DNA of 64,000 bases from an uncultured Oscillospiraceae bacterium (lineage in GTDB: Bacteria > Bacillota > Clostridia > Oscillospirales > Ruminococcaceae): contig CAKSLI010000001.1 in the NCBI GenBank assembly GCA_934466475.1, positions 124,001-188,000 of the forward strand. The letters are read 5' to 3'. A program made the position numbers and the translations under genes. The notes under the pieces were generated by a model. That model did not search any database. It was not told the DNA's origin and was given only the letters and a program-made list of their open reading frames with translations. Numbering within the stretch: position 1 is the stretch's first letter; each line of letters starts with the position of its first letter. Shown in pieces: positions 1-7,444 of this stretch.

Positions 1-411
1 GAACAGCAGGTGCGCGCTTTCCAGGCGTTCTACGGGCTTCCGGTGAACGGTGTGGTAGACTTCCGGACATGGACGCTGATTCAGGGGATATACAACGATA
101 TAGCCGCGAGGCTCCCGGCTGATTACGCCGGAGATACAGCCGCGCTCTACCCTGGATATATCCTGACGCCGGGGCTCAGCAACAATGATGTGCGGGCGCT
201 CCAGACCTACCTGAACCTTATAGGCAGGACATACCGGGATATCCCGGAGATACCGGTTTCGGGGTATTACGGCACACAGACGGAGAACGACGTGCGCGTG
301 TTTCAGGAGCTGTTCGGGCTGCCGGTTTCAGGTCTGGTAGGCGCTCCCACATGGGACGCGATATCCAAGGAGTACAATTTTATACGCTTCGGAACGCAGC
401 GTACAGGATAA
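1..411 (+). CDS. Peptidoglycan-binding domain protein, C-terminal part (runs in from the left edge)
   Basis: The reading frame is open from base 1 (first codons read EQQVRAFQ), so the true start lies outside the window. The visible 136 residues hold the end of one peptidoglycan_binding_1-type repeat (VRAFQAFYGLPVNG, then a conserved TW) and one complete repeat (about residues 60-128: NDVRALQTYL, then VSGYYGTQT, then VRVFQELFGLPVSGLVG). Such three-helix repeats bind cell-wall glycan and usually accompany hydrolases, spore-cortex enzymes or amidases. Any catalytic domain would be upstream and cannot be seen. The protein ends directly after the last repeat, and a hairpin terminator follows. The domain call is firm; the enzyme type is unknown. 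Confidence 0.85.
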   Translation, partial: EQQVRAFQAFYGLPVNGVVDFRTWTLIQGIYNDIAARLPADYAGDTAALYPGYILTPGLSNNDVRALQTYLNLIGRTYRDIPEIPVSGYYGTQTENDVRVFQELFGLPVSGLVGAPTWDAISKEYNFIRFGTQRTG

Positions 412-415
412 AACA

Positions 416-441
416 AATCGGGAGGCTTTCGCCTCCCGATT
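416..441. terminator. Shared hairpin terminator
   Basis: An 11-bp perfect stem (AATCGGGAGGC and its complement) with a TTTC loop lies between two convergent genes. Read on the minus strand it is followed by a T-rich stretch (GATTTGTTTT), so it fits best as the terminator of the ricT operon. It can also stop the incoming plus-strand gene. Confidence 0.75.
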
Positions 442-476
442 CAGTCTTAATGGATACTTTTTAGAAATACTGATTT

Positions 477-1688
477 TTACTTATCCTCAAGATTTTTCAG
501 CGCTTTCATTTCATCGCGGCTGATACGCACCTGTCCGTCCTTAAGCAGCTTTACGTCCGCCTTGTTTACGGTTATCGGGGCGTCAGGGTTCTTGTCGAGC
601 TGTACTTTCAGTATTCCAGTGAGCAGGTTCGTTTCGCTGACCCTGCCCCTGCCCTCGGCGGTCTCGACATAGGCGCCGACCTTTGGCGTTGTGCGCAGGA
701 ATTCCTCGTAGCAGTTCTGCTCGTATTTCAGGCAGCACATAAGTCTGCCGCATGTTCCGGATATCTTGGTGGGATTGAGCGAAAGAGACTGCTCCTTTGC
801 CATTTTAATGGAGACCGGCTGGAACTCCCCGAGGAAGCTGGAGCAGCAGAACGGTCTGCCGCATATTCCGAGGCCGCCGAGCATTTTTGCCTCGTCGCGG
901 ACGCCTATCTGCCGCAGCTCGATACGCGTGCGGTAGACGGAGGCGAGATCCTTTACCAGGTCGCGGAAATCCACTCTGCCGTCTGACGTGAAGTAGAACA
1001 GTATCTTGCTTCCGTCAAAGGTGCAGTCAACGTCTATCGGCTTCATATCAAGCTTGTGCTGGGCGATCTTCTCGCCGAATACCTGCATTATCTCCTTTTC
1101 CTGGCGGCGCTTTTCCTCCAGCTGCTTTATGTCGGCGGCGGTCGCCTTGCGGATTATGCTTTTCAGCGGGGAAACTATCGTGCTCTCAGGAACGGTGCGG
1201 TTCGTGAGGACTATGTCTCCGCATTCGATACCGCGGGCGGTCTCCACTATCGCCTTATCACCCTGCTCGAATGCGACTCCGTTCGGAGCAAAGTAGTACA
1301 CCTTCCCGACGTCCTTGAAGCGAACGCCGATTATCTCGACCACTGCGTTCGGATCTGCCGGCTTCTTTTCAGGTCTTGGGGAGTTTTCACGGCGCTCTGT
1401 ACGTTCCGGACGCTCCGGTCGCACCGGACGTTCCGGCTTTTCCGGGCGTTCAGCCCTTTCCTGACGCTCGGGGCGCTGAGGACGCTCCTGACGGTCAGGA
1501 CGTTCCTGCCGCTCAGGACGCTCCTGACGGGGAGCCCGCTGTGGGCGCTGTTCCTCGTTGTTCGGGTGGTTCTGGCGGTGCTCTACGAATTCATCGGGGT
1601 TTATTTCCTGACGGGGAGCGGATTGCGCCGGCTTTTCCCCGGGTTTGTTCTTCGGTGCTATTTTTTCGGTAAAATAATTGTTATCCAT
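477..1688 (-). CDS. ricT: RicT/YaaT-type PSP1-domain regulator with long charged N-terminal tail
   Basis: The C-terminal 280 residues match the PSP1/YaaT family. In Bacillus RicT works with RicA and RicF in an iron-sulfur complex that affects RNase Y-dependent mRNA processing and sporulation. The cysteine clusters typical of the family are visible (GICGRPFCCSSF near residue 275 and CGRLMCCLKYE near 312). The first 110 residues are unusual: low-complexity R/E/P/Q sequence with imperfect RPERQERP repeats, predicted disordered and highly charged, so the protein is longer (403 aa) than the usual 270-300. It lies 28 bp downstream of holB, the same neighbourhood as in Bacillus (yaaQ-yaaR-holB-yaaT). 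Family assignment is firm; the role here is inferred from it. Confidence 0.9.
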   Translation of the reverse strand: MDNNYFTEKIAPKNKPGEKPAQSAPRQEINPDEFVEHRQNHPNNEEQRPQRAPRQERPERQERPDRQERPQRPERQERAERPEKPERPVRPERPERTERRENSPRPEKKPADPNAVVEIIGVRFKDVGKVYYFAPNGVAFEQGDKAIVETARGIECGDIVLTNRTVPESTIVSPLKSIIRKATAADIKQLEEKRRQEKEIMQVFGEKIAQHKLDMKPIDVDCTFDGSKILFYFTSDGRVDFRDLVKDLASVYRTRIELRQIGVRDEAKMLGGLGICGRPFCCSSFLGEFQPVSIKMAKEQSLSLNPTKISGTCGRLMCCLKYEQNCYEEFLRTTPKVGAYVETAEGRGRVSETNLLTGILKVQLDKNPDAPITVNKADVKLLKDGQVRISRDEMKALKNLEDK

Positions 1689-1716
1689 TTTACTCCTATC
1701 TAAAATACTATATAAA

Positions 1717-2682
1717 TTATAACAGTTCTGCCGTGAGATATGCGGAGCACAGGGCGAGATTCAGGTTTGCGGACTGAGCCTTTGAATTGACCTCGAACAG
1801 CTTGTCCAGCATGGAGGTTATCGCGGCTTCATCGTAGTTCTTGGCGACAGATTTTGCCTCGGCTTTTCCGCAGGAGCTGAGCTCCGCGCCAGCCCGCACC
1901 GCGAGCGAATCCCGGAGTATCCCGGTGAGATACTCCAGCGTTGCTGCGTATTCGTTTCGCTTTGAGAGCTCGGAAAGGGCAGTGCACACAGCATAGCCGT
2001 TCTTTGCGGCGATTCCCTGGGCGCAGCGGCGGGCGAGCTCCATGAGCTTCACTTCATCGCCGCCGTTCAGCGTTTCAAGGCATTTGCCGATGTTCCCGGA
2101 CATGAGCTCGGAAAATTCCTTCGCCTTGTCCGGAGCTATGCCGTACTCGTTGACAAGGCACTCCGCGCAGGACTTCGGGGGACATTCCGGCATGGAATAC
2201 TCCGTTACGCGGGAGCGTATCGTTGTCAGCAGATTTCCGGGGTTCTCGCAGAGGAAAATGAACCTGACCCATGGCTGCGGCTCCTCGATATTTTTCAGGA
2301 GCGTATCCTGAACCTGCGGCGACATGGTGTCCGCGTCCTCGAAAATATATATTTTGATGTCGCCATCGTTCGGCTTTATAACAACGGATTCCAGCACATC
2401 GCGGACGGTGTACGGACGGTTGGTGCGGTCGATAGTGTATTTCCCCTGACATACGTTCAGTGCGTAGATAACGTCCGGGTGCCCGTCAGAATCCACTTTG
2501 GAGCACACGTGGCAGTGACCGCATGGTTCGGCTCCGCACAGGAACTGCTTCGCGATGAATTTTGCCATCACGCGTTTGCCGCTCCCTTTTTCTCCGGTGA
2601 GGAGTATCGCGTGCGGCAGGCGGTTTTCTGCGGCGGTGTCGGTCAGCAGGCTGACGAGTTTCTCTTTACCGTACAGCCGCAT
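1717..2682 (-). CDS. holB: DNA polymerase III delta' subunit (clamp loader)
   Basis: AAA+ clamp-loader subunit that helps load the sliding clamp during replication. It has the P-loop region GEKGSGKR (residues 30-37), the clamp-loader zinc cluster (CGAEPCGHCHVC, about 50-61), the segment DADTMSPQVQDTLLKNIEEP, and the sensor/SRC-like region TTIRSRV. The length of 321 aa is normal for Firmicute HolB. The stop is 28 bp before ricT, and the start overlaps the stop of the upstream c-di-AMP receptor gene by one base, so the three genes form one tight operon. Confidence 0.93.
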   Translation of the reverse strand: MRLYGKEKLVSLLTDTAAENRLPHAILLTGEKGSGKRVMAKFIAKQFLCGAEPCGHCHVCSKVDSDGHPDVIYALNVCQGKYTIDRTNRPYTVRDVLESVVIKPNDGDIKIYIFEDADTMSPQVQDTLLKNIEEPQPWVRFIFLCENPGNLLTTIRSRVTEYSMPECPPKSCAECLVNEYGIAPDKAKEFSELMSGNIGKCLETLNGGDEVKLMELARRCAQGIAAKNGYAVCTALSELSKRNEYAATLEYLTGILRDSLAVRAGAELSSCGKAEAKSVAKNYDEAAITSMLDKLFEVNSKAQSANLNLALCSAYLTAELL

Positions 2683-3005
2683 TATACCTTCTCGAATCTC
2701 TCAATGTTGGTGACGAAAATAGTCGCGCCGCCAACGGATACCTCCACAGGGAAGCTGGTGTAGTTGCTCAGCCCGTAGCTTGCGGAATTCGGCACGAACT
2801 GCTTGCGCTTATGGCTGTGCTTGCTGATAACGTCTATAACGTCGTCCACCTTGTCGTCCTCGGAGCATATCATGAACGTGGTGTTTCCTGCCATAAGGAA
2901 ACCTCCGGTGGAGGCGAGCTTGGTCGCCTGATAGCCGCTCTGGGTGAGGGACGAGGAAACAGCATGGCTGTCATCATTATTTACAATAGCAAAAATCAGC
3001 TTCAC
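2682..3005 (-). CDS. darA: Cyclic di-AMP receptor, DarA/PstA family (YaaQ)
   Basis: A 107-aa PII-like protein of the YaaQ/DarA/PstA family, known to form trimers that bind cyclic di-AMP. Family-typical features are the N-terminal strand MKLIFAIVNND, the TGGFLMAGNTTFM segment and the closing GGATIFVTNIERFEKV. The gene is first of a three-gene operon with holB and ricT, overlapping holB by one base. In Bacillus yaaQ also sits near holB, which supports orthology. The start is preceded by a good ribosome site (AGGAGG) with 6-7 bp spacing. Confidence 0.9.
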   Translation of the reverse strand: MKLIFAIVNNDDSHAVSSSLTQSGYQATKLASTGGFLMAGNTTFMICSEDDKVDDVIDVISKHSHKRKQFVPNSASYGLSNYTSFPVEVSVGGATIFVTNIERFEKV

Positions 3006-3084
3006 GGATAATTACCTCCTGAGATATATTTTCTCATTGTCTATTATACAGCATTTCGGGGAAAAATGCAATACTAAACATAAA

Positions 3085-3125
3085 AAACAGCCCCGGGCTA
3101 GCACCGGGGCTGTTCTTGTTTTTGG
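3085..3125. terminator. Hairpin terminator downstream of flagellin A
   Basis: An ACAGCCCCGG stem with its complement encloses a short loop (stem 3087-3113). On the minus strand a run of six T follows, so it ends flagellin A transcripts. It lies just outside the 316-bp inverted repeat, so it would stay in place if the cassette flipped. Confidence 0.75.
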
Positions 3126-3127
3126 TT

Positions 3128-3443
3128 TTATGCCGCATTCAAGCAGCTATCGGATAACCGAAAGGGATTAGCCGAGGAGCTGGAGAATGGACTGCGGCTG
3201 CTGATTTGCCTGAGCGAGCATGGACTGAGCTGCCTGCTGAAGTACGTTGTACTTTGTGTAGTTGAGCATCTCAGAAGCCATATCGGTATCACGGATAGTG
3301 GACTCAGCTTCAGTCAGGTTCTCAGTGTTGGTGGTCAGGTTCTCGATCTTGTGCTCGAGTCTGTTCTGTGTAGCACCGAATGTTGCACGAACCATGGAAA
3401 CCTTGTTGATAGCGTTGTCGATCTTGTCGATAGCGGTATTAGC
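3128..3443 (+). repeat. 316-bp perfect inverted repeat, left copy (flagellin 3' end)
   Basis: This stretch is the reverse complement of 6883-7198 with no mismatch found on base-by-base reading. It encodes the last 92 codons of flagellin A and runs about 40 bp past its stop codon, ending at TTATGCCGC. Identity in the untranslated part cannot be due to protein constraint. It points to gene conversion, recombination or recent duplication. Confidence 0.93.
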
Positions 3444-5015
3444 GTCTTCCTGTGTAGCGAGGGAGAGGTTCTTGGTGTTCAGACCGTCAGCTCTGGAAGA
3501 GAGGTTCAGGTTGGACTTGAGGTCGCCCATGCCGTCAGTGCTGTACTTGAATGTGAAGTCAACGGAATCCTTGGTTCTGGAACCAGTCTGGAGAACCATG
3601 TGGTCAGAATAGGTCAGAGGAGCGGTTGCAGTGCCATTGGAGTTAGCCTTGGATACCTTAGCAGCAGGATCAACAACTTCAGCGCTCGGAAGCTTGTCGG
3701 TGCCAAACTGTGCCTTTTCAAAGCCGACAGTGTATGACAGGGTACCAACAGAGCCATCTGCTGTAGATGTCTGATCCTTTGCTGTGATTTCAAGCAGAGC
3801 CGTGCCGTTATCCTTGTCCTGAATGGTTAACTTGCCACCGTCTACAAAAGCTGTGAATGCAGTGCCATTGATTGTAACAGGAGTGCTGTTATCTGTTGCC
3901 GTACCAGTTATCGCAACACCAGCAACGGTATAAGTCTCTGTGCCATCAGCAGCATAAGTAACATCTATCTTTGCACCCTCAAGGGCATCATATCTGTTCT
4001 TAAGATCCTGCGTCATCTTATCAGCTGTGATGGTAGTGGGGATTGCAACTGTCAGGTCAGCATCTTCTGCCTTTTTTAAAGCATTTGCATCTGTACCGAT
4101 AGTGGTTAAGCTACCGCCTGTAAGAACAGCACCAGCATTAGAAGGAGCTGATACCTTAGAAACAGGGTTAGTGAACTTGAGAGTAATAGTGTCGCCATCC
4201 TTAAGAGATGTCTGATCAATTACAGCATTAGCAAATTTAACACCACCGGCTGTAAGAGTGAAGCCGCCGTTCTTTGTACCAGCAACTGTTATTTTCGTCT
4301 GATCAACACCGCTAGTAGCGTCTGAGAGAGACCAAGTCTTATCGTCTGTCTTAGCATTTGCATCATACTTTAATGTAACCTCAAAGCTCTCAGGACCATC
4401 ATCAAGAGTGGAAGTGTTGGTTCTGTCAACATTTGTAAAGATGTCTGCCCATATTGTGTTGGCATTTGCACCTGTATCAAATGCCTGAGTATCGAGCTTT
4501 GTTACATAGCTGCTGTCAAGCTGGATAGCATTTCTGGTGTAGTTCTGATAGTCGAACTTGCCGTTTACAGCCTTAACGCCGTCAGCCATCTCGCCGCCGT
4601 TGAGCATTACAACGCCGTTGAAGTCGGTATCAGCGATCTGGTCGAGCTCATCGTTGAGCTGGTTGAACTCGAGCTGGATAGCGTCACGGTCAACCTCGTT
4701 CTGGTATGTACCGTTAGCGGACTCGGAAGCGAGCTCCTTCATTCTCTGAAGAATGGAGTGGGATTCGTTTGTTGCACCCTCGAAAGTCTGGATCATGGAG
4801 ATACCATCCTGAGAGTTTCTCTTAGCCTGTGTAAGACCACGGATCTGGGATCTCATCTTCTCGGAAATTGCCAGACCAGCAGCGTCGTCGCCAGCGCGGT
4901 TGATTCTGTAACCAGAAGAAAGCTTCTCAGAGCTCTTCTTGAGACCTGCAACGTTTGTGTTCAGCTTGTTGTACGCGTTGAGCGCGTTCATGTTGTGCTG
5001 TACTACCATTCCCAT
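3168..5015 (-). CDS. fliC: Flagellin A, the copy joined to the promoter in this sequence (ON state)
   Basis: Major flagellar filament subunit, 615 aa. The N-terminal D0/D1 region (about residues 1-165: NMNALNAYNKLN, SSGYRINRAGDDAAGLAISE) and the C-terminal D1/D0 region (last 120 residues, ending QANQQPQSILQLLG) are classic flagellin. The long middle part is a variable surface domain rich in T, A, D and G. The start is the ATG at 5015, directly after the strong ribosome site AAGGAGGAT, giving MGMVVQHN; an upstream in-frame ATG at 5060 would place this site inside the gene. A sigma-28 promoter lies about 140 bp upstream. No other flagellar gene is nearby. Confidence 0.95.
   Translation of the reverse strand: MGMVVQHNMNALNAYNKLNTNVAGLKKSSEKLSSGYRINRAGDDAAGLAISEKMRSQIRGLTQAKRNSQDGISMIQTFEGATNESHSILQRMKELASESANGTYQNEVDRDAIQLEFNQLNDELDQIADTDFNGVVMLNGGEMADGVKAVNGKFDYQNYTRNAIQLDSSYVTKLDTQAFDTGANANTIWADIFTNVDRTNTSTLDDGPESFEVTLKYDANAKTDDKTWSLSDATSGVDQTKITVAGTKNGGFTLTAGGVKFANAVIDQTSLKDGDTITLKFTNPVSKVSAPSNAGAVLTGGSLTTIGTDANALKKAEDADLTVAIPTTITADKMTQDLKNRYDALEGAKIDVTYAADGTETYTVAGVAITGTATDNSTPVTINGTAFTAFVDGGKLTIQDKDNGTALLEITAKDQTSTADGSVGTLSYTVGFEKAQFGTDKLPSAEVVDPAAKVSKANSNGTATAPLTYSDHMVLQTGSRTKDSVDFTFKYSTDGMGDLKSNLNLSSRADGLNTKNLSLATQEDANTAIDKIDNAINKVSMVRATFGATQNRLEHKIENLTTNTENLTEAESTIRDTDMASEMLNYTKYNVLQQAAQSMLAQANQQPQSILQLLG
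4942..5004 (+). repeat. 63-bp perfect inverted repeat, left copy (flagellin 5' end)
   Basis: Reverse complement of 5337-5399 without a mismatch, covering codons 5 to about 25 of flagellin A. Beyond it the two flagellin 5' regions continue as near-identical sequence with scattered silent changes. The outer end at 5004 is abrupt: from 5005 inward the two sides share nothing. That is what is expected for the crossover edge of an invertible segment. Confidence 0.93.
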
Positions 5016-5336
5016 AGTAATATCCTCCTTGAATTTACGCGCCTCGTTTATCGGAATCATTCCTGTGAGGCGGTTGGTTAAAGTAATATTTTCCGTCAGC
5101 CGTTATGTACACTAAGGCGTCGGGATTTTTAGCTTTTCAGCTATCACGTATATTATATCGGCAGGTTTTTCCGGAACTTTAGCGTTTTCAGAAAAATTTT
5201 TTTAAAAATTTTTTTATTTTTTGTATAATATTTTTTGAAATATTTAGCAGCGAGAAAATAACTGCAATTGAATAGCAAAATAATTTGAAACCAGAAGCAT
5301 GAAGTAAAAATATGTAATTTATTAGTTGCGCCGATA
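5005..5336. other. Predicted 332-bp invertible promoter segment of the flagellin switch
   Basis: Unique sequence between the inverted 63-bp repeats. It carries the only good promoter, the only flagellin ribosome-binding site and the first four codons (MGMV), all pointing left to flagellin A. The far half (about 5190-5330) is very AT-rich with long A and T runs and has no ribosome site facing flagellin B. Inverting it would join MGMV to VQHNMNALN of flagellin B in frame and leave flagellin A without a start. A small hairpin (5130-5143, TAGCT stem with GAAA loop on the minus strand) lies in the untranslated leader. Inversion is inferred, not observed. Confidence 0.75.
5155..5181 (-). promoter_or_regulatory. 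Sigma-28 (FliA/SigD) promoter for flagellin
   Basis: On the minus strand TAAA (5178-5181) and GCCGATAT (5155-5162) are separated by exactly 15 bp, the consensus for flagellar sigma-28. It reads toward flagellin A with a leader of about 130 nt. It lies inside the invertible segment, so its direction would change with inversion. Confidence 0.88.
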
Positions 5337-5337
5337 A
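5330..5337 (+). promoter_or_regulatory. Lone sigma-28 -10-like box at the edge of flagellin B
   Basis: GCCGATAA matches the sigma-28 -10 box and ends exactly where the inverted repeat starts. No TAAA lies 14-16 bp upstream, and a transcript from here would start a few bases before the ATG of flagellin B, nearly leaderless. It could give weak expression of the OFF copy or be chance. Confidence 0.3.
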
Positions 5338-5399
5338 GTACAGCACAACATGAACGCGCTCAACGCGTACAACAAGCTGAACACAAACGTTGCAGGTCT
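5337..5399 (+). repeat. 63-bp perfect inverted repeat, right copy (flagellin 5' end)
   Basis: Partner of 4942-5004. It begins inside an in-frame TAA (5335-5337), so homology to flagellin A starts at codon 5 (V of VQHNMNALN), and upstream sequence is unrelated. This marks where the start region of flagellin B is missing. Confidence 0.93.
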
Positions 5400-7158
5400 T
5401 AAGAAGTCTTCTGAGAAGCTTTCTTCTGGTTACAGAATCAACCGTGCTGGCGACGACGCTGCCGGTCTGGCAATTTCCGAGAAGATGAGATCCCAGATCC
5501 GTGGCCTGAACCAGGCTAAGAGAAACTCTCAGGATGGTATCTCCATGATCCAGACCTTCGAGGGTGCAACACAGGAATCCCACTCCATTCTTCAGAGAAT
5601 GAAGGAGCTCGCTTCTGAGTCCGCTAACGGTACATACCAGGACGAGGTTGACCGTGACGCTATCCAGCTCGAGTTCAACCAGCTCAACGATGAGCTCGAC
5701 CAGATCGCTGATACCGACTTCAACGGCGTTGTAATGCTCAACGGCGGTCAGATGGCTGACGGTACAAAGGCTGTAGACGGCAAGTTCGACTATGTAAACA
5801 GCACAAGAGATCCCAAGCAGCTTTCTGCCGCTGATGTTAACACCATCAACAACAATATGTACAAGGGTGACACAGCATCTGCTGATGAAGTATGGGCTGC
5901 ATTAGGTGCAGGTGCTAGTGATACATCTATTGACCTGACATTTAAGTACAATGCAAAGGACGATACTTGGACTGTATCTGACGCAAGCTCTGCAACAATA
6001 CTTGCTAATGCCAAGACAGCTGTTGGCACTAATGGTGTAACTGCTGCCAACAATGGTGGTTTTGACATCAAGATTGATGGCGTAACCAAGGATCCTATTG
6101 GTGCAGTTGTTGTTGACAAGGCAAAGCTTGTTGATGGAGATACAGTTACTGTAACCTTTACAAAACCTAAGGCTACAAATGCTATTCCTGATCAGATTGA
6201 AATGGCTAAGGACAGCCTTACCCAGACAGGTGACAAGTTCACAAATGCTACTACTATTGCGGTAGCAACTGGATACACCGATGCAACATTAACTAAGGCT
6301 GGTGCGGATGCTTTCAACGGTCTGAATGGACTCAATGTATCCTTTGAATCCACTACCGATGATCAGGTAAACAAGATTACACTTTCTAAGGGTTCTGCAA
6401 ATCTTGAAATTGACACAACAACAGCTGGTGATCATACCTTAACACTTGATGACGGTACAACTTATACTATTACTACTGCTGCTAACAATGCAGGTACCTT
6501 TACAATCAAGGATAAAGATGGTAAGGAACTTGTAACAATTACACAGGCTGGTAATGGTGCAACTGCAGCTTCTTCCACAAAGGAATCTTTCAAGCTTGCT
6601 CTTGACACTGTAAAATACAGTGATACTGATAAGCCTGATCTTGTTCTCAAGTCTGGCGATGATAGCTCTGTATCAAAGGCTAACTCCAACGGTAAGGCAA
6701 CTGCTTCCTTGACATATTCTGACCACATGGTTCTCCAGACTGGTTCCAGAACAAAGGATTCCGTTGACTTCACATTCAATTATGCTACAAATGGCATGGG
6801 CGACCTCAAGTCCAACCTTGACCTCTCCTCCAGAGCTAACGGTCTGAACACCAAGAACCTGTCCCTTGCTACACAGGAATCTGCTAATACCGCTATCGAC
6901 AAGATCGACAACGCTATCAACAAGGTTTCCATGGTTCGTGCAACATTCGGTGCTACACAGAACAGACTCGAGCACAAGATCGAGAACCTGACCACCAACA
7001 CTGAGAACCTGACTGAAGCTGAGTCCACTATCCGTGATACCGATATGGCTTCTGAGATGCTCAACTACACAAAGTACAACGTACTTCAGCAGGCAGCTCA
7101 GTCCATGCTCGCTCAGGCAAATCAGCAGCCGCAGTCCATTCTCCAGCTCCTCGGCTAA
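5350..7158 (+). CDS. Flagellin B, the copy without promoter, RBS or native start (OFF state)
   Basis: A 602-aa flagellin frame beginning at an internal methionine (MNALNAYNK). The matching codons MGMVVQHN of flagellin A are only half present: VQHN precedes the ATG, but a TAA stop lies directly before them and there is no Shine-Dalgarno sequence. The D0/D1 ends are almost identical to flagellin A, while the middle domain (about residues 150-430) differs strongly. The frame is fully intact over 1.8 kb, which argues for periodic expression rather than decay. After inversion of 5005-5336 it would become a complete 610-aa flagellin. Confidence 0.88.
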   Translation: MNALNAYNKLNTNVAGLKKSSEKLSSGYRINRAGDDAAGLAISEKMRSQIRGLNQAKRNSQDGISMIQTFEGATQESHSILQRMKELASESANGTYQDEVDRDAIQLEFNQLNDELDQIADTDFNGVVMLNGGQMADGTKAVDGKFDYVNSTRDPKQLSAADVNTINNNMYKGDTASADEVWAALGAGASDTSIDLTFKYNAKDDTWTVSDASSATILANAKTAVGTNGVTAANNGGFDIKIDGVTKDPIGAVVVDKAKLVDGDTVTVTFTKPKATNAIPDQIEMAKDSLTQTGDKFTNATTIAVATGYTDATLTKAGADAFNGLNGLNVSFESTTDDQVNKITLSKGSANLEIDTTTAGDHTLTLDDGTTYTITTAANNAGTFTIKDKDGKELVTITQAGNGATAASSTKESFKLALDTVKYSDTDKPDLVLKSGDDSSVSKANSNGKATASLTYSDHMVLQTGSRTKDSVDFTFNYATNGMGDLKSNLDLSSRANGLNTKNLSLATQESANTAIDKIDNAINKVSMVRATFGATQNRLEHKIENLTTNTENLTEAESTIRDTDMASEMLNYTKYNVLQQAAQSMLAQANQQPQSILQLLG

Positions 7159-7198
7159 TCCCTTTCGGTTATCCGATAGCTGCTTGAATGCGGCATAA
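6883..7198 (+). repeat. 316-bp perfect inverted repeat, right copy (flagellin 3' end)
   Basis: Partner of 3128-3443: the last 92 codons of flagellin B, the stop, and 40 bp of trailing sequence to GCGGCATAA. With the 5' repeats it forms a nested inverted-repeat cassette of about 4.1 kb. Confidence 0.93.
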
Positions 7199-7208
7199 GT
7201 TGAATCGT

Positions 7209-7236
7209 TTCGCCCCTCTGCTGCAGAAGAGGGGCG
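7209..7236 (+). terminator. Hairpin after flagellin B
   Basis: CGCCCCTCT and its complement flank a short loop. No good T run follows, so its terminator strength is uncertain. Confidence 0.5.
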
Positions 7237-7291
7237 TTATGATATGTTCCGCAAGTTCTTTTCGTTATATCTGGCATATCCTGATAAAGTT

Positions 7292-7331
7292 CCGCCGCAG
7301 GCACTTTTTCGCCCGCGGCGGATATTTTTTT
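7292..7331 (+). terminator. Rho-independent terminator between flagellin B and the recombinases
   Basis: CCGCCG/CGGCGG stem with a long loop, followed by a T7 run (7325-7331). It would separate flagellin transcription from the recombinase genes. Confidence 0.7.
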
Positions 7332-7444
7332 AGCTATTCTGCCAAAATTTATTGTAATTTCCTACAAATCACTTAATTAATGCAGTTTTATGCCGAAAAT
7401 ACTATTGACTAATGTCCAGCCACAAGCATGAAAGGAGAATTCAC

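Noticed and set aside
1056..1703. 215-aa plus-strand frame over ricT
   Set aside because: Produced by the repetitive R/E/P coding tail read in antisense.
5350..7158. Flagellin B as a simple pseudogene
   Set aside because: The frame is intact for 1.8 kb, and the missing start is exactly what the inversion would restore, so silent copy is the better reading.
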